In this document: piece after piece, positions 34,553 to 42,415 of the stretch
Numbering within the stretch: the first letter of the stretch is position 1
How the letters are laid out: every line of letters begins with the position of its first letter
NCBI GenBank assembly: GCA_934667425.1
Contig: CAKULV010000029.1
Location: forward strand, 1-44,642
DNA from: an uncultured Kiritimatiellota bacterium
Lineage (GTDB): Bacteria; Verrucomicrobiota; Kiritimatiellia; RFP12; UBA1067
Direction of reading: 5' to 3'
DNA length: 44,642 nt
The notes under the pieces: model-generated
Told to the model about the DNA's origin: nothing
Database searches by the model: none
The model's input: the letters and a program-made list of their open reading frames with translations, nothing else
Translations under genes and position numbers: made by a program

Positions 34553-35014
34553 TTATAGACTTACATACGGACTGCCGCAAGACGAGCAGCACGCTCCATC
34601 ATTGATGGGAGCGCCACAATGCGGGCATCTGGTCTCAAGAACTTCACCGCAATGGGCGCAGTATCTGCCCTTCTGCAACGTAACCCTGTAGAGGGTACGC
34701 CCCGCAACCGAATATGGAGAGTTCGACGGACATTCCGGCTCTGGGCAAAACCCAACGGCCACACTGGCAAACCTCGAAACCGCTTCCTTTTCCTCTGCCG
34801 CCAGTTCCTCGCTGAGAGCCTTTATGTCCAAGCCCAGACGCGCCGATAGCCTATTTACGTACTCTTCGGACAGTTTGGTGGGATTACCCTTCTCAAACAT
34901 CGACAGGGCCGCCTGATGGCAACCTATCTCCTGCGCCAAGGCAGTCTGCGTAAGCCCAAGTGCGCGGCGAGCGTCCTTGAACTTTATGCAGATCTTGCTT
35001 GATATGCTATTCAC
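34553..35014 (-). CDS. XRE-type HTH protein with C-terminal zinc ribbons
   Basis: 153 residues. Residues about 10-65 are an HTH_3/XRE domain (FKDARRALGLTQTALAQEI, QAALSMFEKGNP). Residues 85-150 contain repeated Cys pairs (CPEPEC, CAHCG, CPHCG, CCSSCG) for two zinc ribbons. It is probably a DNA-binding regulator; target unknown. The AT-rich DnaA-box cluster at 35074-35208 lies just upstream of its start. Confidence 0.7.
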   Translation of the reverse strand: MNSISSKICIKFKDARRALGLTQTALAQEIGCHQAALSMFEKGNPTKLSEEYVNRLSARLGLDIKALSEELAAEEKEAVSRFASVAVGFCPEPECPSNSPYSVAGRTLYRVTLQKGRYCAHCGEVLETRCPHCGAPINDGACCSSCGSPYVSL

Positions 35015-35073
35015 TTTGGTAATCCCTTAGGCCGCATATTATCCCTTTTTTGCCCTACCAATGCAAGAGCCTT

Positions 35074-35208
35074 TTATAAACACTTATCAACATATTTATA
35101 AACATATTAAGTTATAAACAATTTATAATAAGCTGTCTATAACTCCTTAACGCTTAAATACTCCATTTTTCAGTGGAAAGAAAATACATAGAAAAATAAT
35201 TATAAACA
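35074..35208. other. Cluster of DnaA-box-like 9-mers in AT-rich DNA
   Basis: TTATAAACA at 35074-35082, 35096-35104, 35112-35120 and 35200-35208, TTATCAACA at 35084-35092, all in the same orientation, and TTATAGACA reversed at 35134-35142. These follow TTATNNACA, with A in place of the second C of the classic TTATCCACA in five of the six. Spacing of the first four is 10-16 bp. The stretch is strongly AT-rich and holds no gene. It could be part of a bipartite origin or a DnaA-titrating site. Confidence 0.55.
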
Positions 35209-35240
35209 AGGAAGGCATCTCTTCCGAGATGCCTTCCTTG
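35195..35240 (-). terminator. Rho-independent terminator of the dnaA-dnaN-methyltransferase side
   Basis: A perfect 15-bp stem (35207-35221 with 35226-35240) around a 4-nt TTCC loop; on the minus strand it is followed by the U-rich TTTATAATTATTTTT. It lies 23 nt after the methyltransferase stop. Confidence 0.9.
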
Positions 35241-35263
35241 TCGATAACCTCTGCATACCTTGC

Positions 35264-36508
35264 CTATTGTTCATAAATGAACAGCCTACAGTCTATTGGC
35301 CCATTGTAGAACGGTATCCTTTCAGCATACTTCAAATCCACGGCATGCGCCAAATCAGGGTTTCCGGTAATAAGGCCAGCCGTCATGCCATGGCATTTTT
35401 CTGAAATGAACTGGCCTATGCGGCCATACATGACCTTAAGTTCTTCAGGGTCGCCAAGCCTTATGCCATATTCAGGATTGAAGAATACGGCTGGACGTGA
35501 ACTGCCGGTATTTTCCCGTTCAGCTGACTGCGTAGTGACCGCACATAGATCGGTATCGGCGAAATCGCATGCGCTAAACTTGATGTGCTTGAATACTCCT
35601 GCGGCATTGGCGTTAATTTGCGCATTCTGGATCGCTTCAGGCGAAATGTCCGTCGCGATTATCGGAGGGATACTATCCTTTTCGTTTTCAGCCGCCTCAA
35701 TGAGCATATCCTTGAATATCTGTTCGGGCGATACCCCAAAACGCTGCCTTGGGGCGACTCTCGGCGCCTTCTCCCCCGGAATCACGTTACTGTATCCCTT
35801 TATGCCCATGAAGCCAAACCTTGCGCGAAGGGATCCGGGGGCGCGGTTCATGGCCTTGAGCGCCGCCTCTATCGCCGGCGTGCCGGAACCGCACATCGGG
35901 GAAATGAACGGGGCCTTGCCATCCCAACCCATAGCATCGATGCATGCGGCCGCAAGGGTCTCCTGCATCGGGGCAGATCCGGGTATCTTGCGGTATCCGC
36001 GCTTGGATAGCGGAGCGCCAGACGTATCAAGATATATGATTGCAGTATCGCAATCCCAATGGACAAATACGCACGCTCCAAGGTCGTAGTCGCCGCCGGA
36101 ATCTGGCCGCTGGCCAACCTTCATCCTTATCTTGTCCACAATCGCGTCCTTTACGACAAGCAACGGCATGCGGGTATCGCGTATGGTGTCATTGTGGACA
36201 ACAGACGAGACGCTTACATAGCCATCCGAGGCTATGAGGTTTTCCCAGTCTATCGTTCCTACCTTGTCGTACAGTTCCCGTATGTGGCGGCATTGGCAGC
36301 GAAGCAGCGGCACAAGCACACGCTGCGCAGTGCGCAGCCAGAGATTCAGCTTGAATACGTCGCGCAATGCGCCATTGACTACGGCGTAGTTATCCGACTT
36401 ATCTACGATCTTGTATCCGAGTCCGACGAGCTCCCTTTCTGTCCAGGGGGCGAGCGTCTTTGCGCAAGATATGATAATCGGAAAGTCTTTGTCTTTCCAG
36501 AGATTCAT
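35264..36508 (-). CDS. RlmL-like THUMP-domain rRNA guanine-N2 methyltransferase
   Basis: 414 residues. The N-terminal THUMP/ferredoxin-like part (1-160) is followed by the AdoMet motif SPMCGSGTPAIEAALKAMN and the catalytic-type NPEYGIRLGDPEEL, where the usual NPPY is NPEY. It resembles the RlmL half of 23S rRNA m2G2445 methyltransferases. The ATG overlaps the dnaN stop by one base, so it belongs to the dnaN transcript. Confidence 0.85.
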   Translation of the reverse strand: MNLWKDKDFPIIISCAKTLAPWTERELVGLGYKIVDKSDNYAVVNGALRDVFKLNLWLRTAQRVLVPLLRCQCRHIRELYDKVGTIDWENLIASDGYVSVSSVVHNDTIRDTRMPLLVVKDAIVDKIRMKVGQRPDSGGDYDLGACVFVHWDCDTAIIYLDTSGAPLSKRGYRKIPGSAPMQETLAAACIDAMGWDGKAPFISPMCGSGTPAIEAALKAMNRAPGSLRARFGFMGIKGYSNVIPGEKAPRVAPRQRFGVSPEQIFKDMLIEAAENEKDSIPPIIATDISPEAIQNAQINANAAGVFKHIKFSACDFADTDLCAVTTQSAERENTGSSRPAVFFNPEYGIRLGDPEELKVMYGRIGQFISEKCHGMTAGLITGNPDLAHAVDLKYAERIPFYNGPIDCRLFIYEQ

Positions 36509-37602
36509 CAGTTAATGCGTAGCGGCATCATCACGTAAAGGAAAGGAACCGAACACCTGATGATAGCCGGTGAAGATCCATTGTTCAGTTCTATCGTTAC
36601 CTCGTCCTCATCTATTGCCTTCAAGGGATCCTTCACAAAGGCAGGATTGAAGACGATCTCAATCTTCTCGCCACTGTACTTTATCGGCACAATGTCCTTC
36701 GCTTCGCCTATGTCGGCCGCGACGGACGAAACGAGGAGCTGGTTCGAATCAAACGTAAGGCGAACCGAGGAGGATTCCTCCATGGTCATTACGCTTGCGC
36801 GGTCTATTGCGTCAAGGAGCAGCTTGCGATCCACAACTATGTGCTGACCACAATTGGATGGAATTACCTGACGGTAGTTCGGATATATCTCATCGAGCAG
36901 CTTCGAATAGATCTGAGTATCGCCAAGGTTGAAGGAAACCTGTGACTTTTCGATGGTTATCTTCACAACTCCATCGCCGCCAAGCGAACGCTGAAGCTCG
37001 GCGACAACCTTCGAAGGGAGGATTATGTCCCTTTCTGCCGCTGCGGGAAACTCGATCTCGTGTTCCACAAGGGCGAGCCTGCGTCCATCCGTGGCCACCA
37101 TGGTGAGCTTTCCGTCCTTGAAGCTCATCAGTACGCCCTTGAGGGTCTTGCGCGTCTCGTCCTGAGAAACGGCATACGAGGTCTTCCTCAGCATTTCACG
37201 GAGGGTAGCCTGCGGAATCTCATAGGCAAAGGCATCTTCGGACGCCGGCAAAGGCGGAAAATCGGCAACCGGCATACCGGAAAGCCTGAACGATGCGCTT
37301 CCAGCCGATATGCGCGCACGATCCTGGGCATCCGCATCAAGCTCAACAACACCTTCCGCGCATGCCGCTATTGTGCTTGAAAGAAGCTTGACTGGAAGCG
37401 TTGTCGCCCCCTCTTCGACCACTTCGCAATCCACCGTAGACCTTATCGAGATATCGAGATCGGTGGTGACAAGATTCAGTTTCCCGCCCTTGGCCTCAAG
37501 CATCGTATTCTGGATGATCTGAAGCGATCCCTTGCCGGCTACGATGTTTTGAACTTTCTTAAGTCCCTCAATGAACTTTGAGCGGATGATCTTAAACTTC
37601 AT
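36508..37602 (-). CDS. dnaN: DNA polymerase III sliding clamp (beta subunit)
   Basis: 364 residues. MKFKIIRSKFIEGLKKVQNIV start, LVTTDLDISIR, FPPLP, ATDGRRLALVE and the C-terminal YVMMPLRIN are canonical. It forms the processivity ring at the replication fork. AAGGGAG lies 9 nt before the ATG. It is downstream of dnaA with a 264-nt gap that may hold its promoter. Confidence 0.97.
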   Translation of the reverse strand: MKFKIIRSKFIEGLKKVQNIVAGKGSLQIIQNTMLEAKGGKLNLVTTDLDISIRSTVDCEVVEEGATTLPVKLLSSTIAACAEGVVELDADAQDRARISAGSASFRLSGMPVADFPPLPASEDAFAYEIPQATLREMLRKTSYAVSQDETRKTLKGVLMSFKDGKLTMVATDGRRLALVEHEIEFPAAAERDIILPSKVVAELQRSLGGDGVVKITIEKSQVSFNLGDTQIYSKLLDEIYPNYRQVIPSNCGQHIVVDRKLLLDAIDRASVMTMEESSSVRLTFDSNQLLVSSVAADIGEAKDIVPIKYSGEKIEIVFNPAFVKDPLKAIDEDEVTIELNNGSSPAIIRCSVPFLYVMMPLRIN

Positions 37603-37866
37603 GGCAAACTCCCTTTGGTTTCCTTTGTTGCGTATTGTATCTTATTAGTGGTATTGAAGTAAAGAAGTTATTAAGTAATAGTAGGATTGTCAACAAGTGG
37701 CATAAGTCATTGATAGGCTTGATTTTAAATGGCGAAATGCGTTGACACCCTGTTCATTACAGCTTGCACATCTATTGGCTTCTTATCGTATTTCGCCTTT
37801 GCTGTTCATTTTTGTACATAACTTGGCGGATTGTGGACAGCTTGCGAACAGAAACCCCACAATTTA
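37603..37866. other. dnaA-dnaN intergenic region
   Basis: AT-rich, no gene. A weak minus-strand -10 (TACAAT at 37634-37639) could serve dnaN. One reversed DnaA-box-like TTATGTACA lies at 37813-37821. No clear terminator after dnaA. Confidence 0.45.
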
Positions 37867-39300
37867 TCAATCGAATAGCTCTGATGGCTTTCTTCCAAGC
37901 TGTTCCGTTATCTGCTCAATTGATTTTCTGAGTTTTGGCTCGACTGACAGCCTTTTCTGGATGGATTCCGCTCCATATATCACCGTCGTGTGGTTGCGCT
38001 TGAATTCGCTGGCGACGGTTGGCGTTGACTGCCCGGTTAGCTTTCTTGCGAGAAACATTGCCACCTGACGTGCCGTGGCCAACGGTTGCGTTCGATTGGA
38101 TGAGAGGATCTCCGCGTAAGATGTGTCGTAGAACGAGCATACGGCCTTTATTATTTCCTCTACTGAAAGCCGTCTTATCGTGACTTCCTCTTCCGTCAGT
38201 TCCTTCAGCAGCACCTGTGCCATTTGCTTCGTGATTTCGATATTCGGATTTGCATCCATGAAGCGCACTACAAGGTTCAAGGCCCCTTCCATGGCCCTTA
38301 CTGACGACTTTATGTTTTCCCCGATGAAGGTAAATATGTCATCTGGTATAGTCTGCCGACAGTTTCTCGCCTTCGCCTTAAGGATTGCAATGCGTGTTTC
38401 GTAGGATGGTGATTCTATTTCGATCACGATTCCCTGTTGGAATCTGGTCACAAGCCTCTCTTCAAATCCGTTAAGCCTCTTTGGCGGCACATCGCACGTC
38501 ATAACAACCTGCTTACCGTAGGTCATCAGGTCGTTGTACGTATTGAAGAACTCTTCCTGGAACTGTTCCTTTCCGCCAACGAACTGCACGTCATCAAGCA
38601 GAAGCAGATCTATGTGGCGATATCGCTTGCGGAATGATTCCATCGCCTTGTTAGATATGGCGTTGATGTACTCGTTGAGGAACGTCTCGCTCGTTATGTA
38701 GCAGACGCTCTTTTGCGGGTTGTGCTTAAGCACATAGTGGCCGATCGCCTGCATGAGGTGCGTCTTGCCGAGACCCGTGCCGCCCCATATGAAAAATGGA
38801 TTGTTGGTGTTCCCGCCAGGCTCCTTTGCGATGGCTGATGCTATTGCGTAAGCAAATGAGTTTGACGGACCTTTCACGAAGTTTTCGAAAGTGTAGTTGC
38901 TGTTCAGAGGTATCGTGGAAGCGAACTTCTTGAGAAGGGCCTGCGATTCGCCGAAAACCTGTCGTTTGCTTTCCTGCTGACGCTTTTCTTCCGCATCGAT
39001 CCGCGCTGCTTCACTTACGTTGAAGACTACCTTTACGTCTTCAGGAGCACCAGCCTGTATCAGGGCAACCCTGAGGGGTTCAGAATATATTTCGGCATAG
39101 TAGTCGGCTATGTACTGATCTGCGACTCCAATGGAAAGAACACTTCCTTCAAGCTTATGGGAAGCGAAAGTCATAGCATGACGATTCCATTTTTCAACCT
39201 CTTCCTGAGATTTCAGAGATGCCTTATATAGGGCAACCGCTATGTCCCACAATTCTGCTCGCATTCTTCTACCTATTTTGCCTTTTTTTAACTTTCTCAT
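37867..39300 (-). CDS. dnaA: Chromosomal replication initiator DnaA
   Basis: 477 residues, or 465 if translation begins at ATG 39264 (MRAELWDIAV), which resembles the usual DnaA start better. Walker A GGTGLGKT (173-180), Walker B LLLLDDVQF (232-240), arginine-finger region, and the C-terminal DNA-binding domain (about 376-477). In that domain the conserved RDHTTV reads RNHTTV (435-440). It binds 9-mer boxes and unwinds the origin. Divergent from mnmG across 39301-40206. Confidence 0.97.
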   Translation of the reverse strand: MRKLKKGKIGRRMRAELWDIAVALYKASLKSQEEVEKWNRHAMTFASHKLEGSVLSIGVADQYIADYYAEIYSEPLRVALIQAGAPEDVKVVFNVSEAARIDAEEKRQQESKRQVFGESQALLKKFASTIPLNSNYTFENFVKGPSNSFAYAIASAIAKEPGGNTNNPFFIWGGTGLGKTHLMQAIGHYVLKHNPQKSVCYITSETFLNEYINAISNKAMESFRKRYRHIDLLLLDDVQFVGGKEQFQEEFFNTYNDLMTYGKQVVMTCDVPPKRLNGFEERLVTRFQQGIVIEIESPSYETRIAILKAKARNCRQTIPDDIFTFIGENIKSSVRAMEGALNLVVRFMDANPNIEITKQMAQVLLKELTEEEVTIRRLSVEEIIKAVCSFYDTSYAEILSSNRTQPLATARQVAMFLARKLTGQSTPTVASEFKRNHTTVIYGAESIQKRLSVEPKLRKSIEQITEQLGRKPSELFD

Positions 39301-39445
39301 TAAAGCATAATTTTACTGAATAGTCATCATAAATAAGCGCAAAGTAGTACACAACTTATGAACAGTTTTTGTTCATAAGTCGGCATTAAAGATTCACAAC
39401 TTCCATTGCACTGCGTACTTGGTCTTTTACTGTGATTATGGTGGA

Positions 39446-39618
39446 TAGGTTTAGGTTTTAGGTTTCAGTTGGTAGATGGTAGATGGTAGATGGTAGTTGG
39501 TAGATGGTAGATGGAGCCAAAATCTTCAAATCCCTAAATGACCAAATGCAATCGTAAATCGCAAATCGAAAAATCGTAAATTCTTACTACCAACTACCAT
39601 CTACCAATTACCATCTAC
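39446..39618. repeat. Heptamer-repeat intergenic element, copy B
   Basis: Six exact or near-exact GGTAGAT/GGTAGTT units at 39471-39512 face CCAACTA/CCATCTA units at 39590-39618, so the ends form an inverted repeat able to pair. Between them lie ATCGTAA/ATCGCAA heptads (about 39551-39580). A TTTTAGG/TTTCAGT pair precedes the left arm. Confidence 0.75.
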
Positions 39619-39620
39619 TT

Positions 39621-39629
39621 TGATATAAT
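39621..39629 (+). promoter_or_regulatory. Extended -10 promoter inside the dnaA-mnmG region
   Basis: TG-A-TATAAT; predicted start about 39636, so transcripts would cross 570 nt before mnmG, including the structured stretch 39883-40030. A second candidate has a perfect TTGACA at 39751-39756 and a weak AATAAA 17 bp later. Confidence 0.5.
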
Positions 39630-39882
39630 ACGGCAGAGATATGTGTGATAATGTGTCATTAAGATCAACTATCGTTTTATGCACTGCAATATGTTCATAA
39701 ATGGTTCACAAATGTTACTATTTTCTTTGCGCAAATGCGGGTTTAGGTACTTGACATTCATCAAAGCATTGAAAATAAAGGGTTTCGTGCCTGTGCATAA
39801 ATATTTTGATGTCGTATAACGCAATCTTTCTAATTGTCAATAACTATCGGGAAAGAAGGGAACTGGTTCACCACAAAAAAGC

Positions 39883-40030
39883 TTATGGCACGGCGGCATA
39901 AAAGAAAAGAGGCAATTGTGCAATCTCGTCCGCGACAGTATTTCTCTGCCCAGACACCTGCTTCGCGGACAGCCTCCGGTTGGAGGGATGCTGTTCCGTC
40001 CGTAATATCGAAGGCTTTGCAAGTGCCTCT
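39883..40030 (+). ncRNA. Candidate structured RNA upstream of mnmG
   Basis: A closing stem pairs AGAGGCA (39908-39914) with TGCCTCT (40024-40030) and continues inward with six more pairs and a 2-nt bulge. Inside are an 8-bp hairpin GTCCGCGA/TCGCGGAC (39928-39935, 39963-39970) and CCTCC/GGAGG with loop GGTT (39973-39977, 39982-39986). A small hairpin TTATG/CATAA (39883-39887, 39897-39901) precedes. It matches no RNA family I recognise (not tmRNA, SRP or RNase P by sequence landmarks). The coding frames across it look arbitrary. Confidence 0.35.
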
Positions 40031-40206
40031 ATGGGAAAGCAGATAAAGTTCGTGCGTATCGTACACGGAGGTGCACTCGAAGTAGACACCGAGAAACGGA
40101 CTAAATTCCGCGTCTCAGGACCTCCGTGTGAGACGAATACATTCCGTTCTGTGTTTCAACTGCCGCAAAGGATTATAGAGTACCCTGGATAAAGGGAGGA
40201 TGGAAA
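40031..40206 (+). promoter_or_regulatory. mnmG leader with competing hairpins
   Basis: ACACGGAGGT (40063-40072) can pair with ACCTCCGTGT (40120-40129), while GTCTCA (40112-40117) can pair with TGAGAC (40129-40134) by placing the CCTCCGTGT in its loop. The two folds exclude each other. GGGAGGA at 40194-40200 is the mnmG ribosome site. Confidence 0.3.
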
Positions 40207-42150
40207 ATGGAAATGGCAACTGGAAATGGTTTTGAGATTATCGTAATTGGAGCAGGACATGCTGGAACTGAAGCTGCCCTCATTGCCGCAAGAATGGGGA
40301 TACCCACCCTTCTAATCACCGGGAAAAAGGAATCTATCGCGACAATGCCTTGCAACCCTTCGATAGGAGGCTTGGCCAAAAGTCACCTCGTATACGAACT
40401 TGACGCCCTCGGCGGAGAGATGGGATACAATGCCGATCAGACCGCGCTTCAGGAGAAGACGCTGAATACTTCCCGCGGACCGGCAGTGCAGGCGACCCGT
40501 GCCCAATGCGACAAGAAAAGTTATACAAAAAGGATGCAGAAAGTAGTCTTCTCGCAGACCAATCTGACGGTGCTTGAGGATATAGTTACGGACATTATTG
40601 TCTCTGAAGGAGAATGTCTTTGTAAGGAAGCAGATTATGGGCATGGAACCATAGCCGCCGCTGCAATCGGAGTGATCACAAAAAATGGAGGCGAGATTGC
40701 CTCAAAGGCCGTCATCGTCGCCACCGGTACTTCATTGAGGGGACGTATTTTCATTGGACACGATGTGGAGGAATCCGGCGGAGACGATCGCCCTGCCGCC
40801 AATATGCTTTCAGGATCGCTGGAAAGACTTGGCTTTGAGTTGGTGCGTCTGAAAACAGGGACGCCACCAAGGTTAAGGGCGTCTTCCTGCGATTTCTCAA
40901 AATGTATTGAGCAAAAAGGAGAAATCCCTCCACCCCTATTCAGCTTAAGATCAAAATGTTCCACGTGGAACATTGGTTGTGGGTGTTCATCTCCATGTTC
41001 GGACAAGATTGACGATCTGCCCGCTGTTGGCCATGGTATGTTGGATTGCAAAGACAGTTCTATACACCCTCCTGTCGATAAGTGTCATCCATATTCCTCG
41101 TCAAAGGAATGTTCCACGTGGAACATTCCCAATATTCCTTGTTGGATGACGCATACAACGTCAGAAACTCACGATATAATCAGATCTCATCTGTCTGATT
41201 CGGCCCTGTATGGCGGTCCGATTAAAGGTACAGGCGTGAGGTATTGTCCGTCCATTGAGGACAAGATAGTCAGGTTTGCGGGCGCCGTTCAGCATCATGT
41301 CATGCTTGAACCCGAAGATCTTGATCAGACGGTCATATATCCTAACGGTCTTTCCTGCTCTTTGCCGAAGAAAGTTCAGGAAGATATGGTTCATTCCGTG
41401 CCGGGTCTTGAAGATGCCGAGTTTCTGAAGTATGCCTATGCCATAGAGTATGACGGCATAGATGCAAGGGAGCTTAAGCATACGCTTGAGTCGAAGCGCA
41501 TAGCTGGATTGTTCTTTGCCGGACAGGTAAACGGAACCACGGGATATGAAGAGGCCGCAGCGCAAGGGATAATGGCTGGCATCAATGCATCATTTCAGGT
41601 AAGGAATGAGAATCCGCTTGTGTTTAGCCGTCAGGATGCGTATATAGGTGTCATGATAGATGATCTTGTCACGAAAGGAACGGATGAGCCTTACAGGATG
41701 TTCACGTCGCGCGCAGAGAGGCGTCTTATCCTTCGACAGGACAATGCCCGGTATCGTCTGATGGATGCGGCGGATAGAATTGGCGTTTTACCTCGCGAGA
41801 TCAGGGAGGAAACTCATCGTTTCGCTGAAATGATCGAAAGGCATTTGCATTCAAAACCCGATGTAATTGCTGTATTGCCGCAGACGGTTGCCGAAGAGAT
41901 TTCCATCTTGCGTCGATATGAAGGGTACATTGAGCAGGAAAAAATTGCGGCGGAACGGGCAAAGCGAGATGAGAGTACAAGAATCCCATCATGGCTCGAT
42001 TACGATAGGTGCCCGGCGGTAAGGTATGAAAGCCGCGAAAAGCTCAAGAAGTGGAGGCCCGAGACGCTCGCCCAGGCATCTCATATCCCTGGGGTTAATC
42101 CTGCTGACATTGCGGTGCTATCCGTGATAATACATCGGGGGCATCATTAG
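40207..42150 (+). CDS. mnmG: tRNA uridine-34 carboxymethylaminomethyl synthesis enzyme MnmG (GidA) with in-frame parS insert
   Basis: 647 residues. FAD-binding IIVIGAGHAGTEAALIAARMG, PCNPSIGGLAKSHLVYELDALGG, RGPAVQATRAQ, the catalytic Cys312 in IPCWMTHTTSETH, and GLFFAGQVNGTTGYEEAAAQG are all present. With MnmE it modifies wobble uridine. Residues about 247-309, between PPPLFS and IPCW, are an extra segment rich in Cys and Ser where the family has a short loop. It begins and ends near the pentapeptide CSTWN, encoded by two parS palindromes. The ATG at 40213 is an alternative start. The start follows GGGAGGA by 6 nt. Confidence 0.96.
   Translation: MEMATGNGFEIIVIGAGHAGTEAALIAARMGIPTLLITGKKESIATMPCNPSIGGLAKSHLVYELDALGGEMGYNADQTALQEKTLNTSRGPAVQATRAQCDKKSYTKRMQKVVFSQTNLTVLEDIVTDIIVSEGECLCKEADYGHGTIAAAAIGVITKNGGEIASKAVIVATGTSLRGRIFIGHDVEESGGDDRPAANMLSGSLERLGFELVRLKTGTPPRLRASSCDFSKCIEQKGEIPPPLFSLRSKCSTWNIGCGCSSPCSDKIDDLPAVGHGMLDCKDSSIHPPVDKCHPYSSSKECSTWNIPNIPCWMTHTTSETHDIIRSHLSDSALYGGPIKGTGVRYCPSIEDKIVRFAGAVQHHVMLEPEDLDQTVIYPNGLSCSLPKKVQEDMVHSVPGLEDAEFLKYAYAIEYDGIDARELKHTLESKRIAGLFFAGQVNGTTGYEEAAAQGIMAGINASFQVRNENPLVFSRQDAYIGVMIDDLVTKGTDEPYRMFTSRAERRLILRQDNARYRLMDAADRIGVLPREIREETHRFAEMIERHLHSKPDVIAVLPQTVAEEISILRRYEGYIEQEKIAAERAKRDESTRIPSWLDYDRCPAVRYESREKLKKWRPETLAQASHIPGVNPADIAVLSVIIHRGHH
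40957..40972. other. parS centromere site 1, inside mnmG
   Basis: A perfect 16-bp palindrome TGTTCCACGTGGAACA, the known ParB-binding parS form. It lies in the in-frame insert of mnmG and is read as Cys-Ser-Thr-Trp-Asn. Confidence 0.9.
41110..41125. other. parS centromere site 2, inside mnmG
   Basis: A second identical 16-bp palindrome, 153 bp from the first and in the same codon phase, ending the insert. ParA/ParB genes are not in the window. Confidence 0.9.
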
Positions 42151-42415
42151 GTAAGTAGATGAAGTTGGTAGATGGTAGATGGTAGTTGGCAGGCGGCGTG
42201 GGCCAATCTGTTGCGACCGTTGCCTACGAATGGTGCATTGCATCCCTCCCGCCGTCACGGAAAAGATGGCCGTGTAGCTCGCCGCCCGCGCTTCGCACGG
42301 GAATGTCAATGAGGATAACAGCAAGGCAAGTTATAGGCAAGAGGTGTAGAGGTGAGAAGTGTAGATGGCAGTGGGCAGATGGTAGGTCTATGGTTTCAGG
42401 GAAATGCCTAAGCTG
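42151..42415. repeat. Gene-free repeat region downstream of mnmG
   Basis: GGTAGAT/GGTAGTT heptads at 42168-42188 and looser ones at 42345-42385, separated by GC-rich sequence with a GGGAGGGATGC-like piece on the minus strand near 42239. No gene and no clear mnmG terminator. Confidence 0.5.

Larger units (their letters stand above)
39301..39840. other. Candidate replication origin between dnaA and mnmG
   Basis: Divergent dnaA and mnmG flank it, the usual place for oriC. DnaA-box-like 9-mers: TTATGAACA at 39356-39364 and its inverted copy at 39370-39378, forming an 11-bp palindrome pair ACTTATGAACA/TGTTCATAAGT; another reversed TTATGAACA at 39692-39700; reversed TTATGCACA at 39792-39800. The DNA is AT-rich. 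The heptamer-repeat block at 39446-39618 lies inside it. All nearby genes read away from it. Confidence 0.6.

Noticed and set aside
39446..39618. CRISPR-like array
   Set aside because: Units are 7 bp without spacers; it is a heptamer tandem repeat, not repeat-spacer structure.
39834..40046. 70-codon frame upstream of mnmG
   Set aside because: No ribosome site or recognisable domain; it overlaps the hairpin-rich stretch that looks RNA-like.
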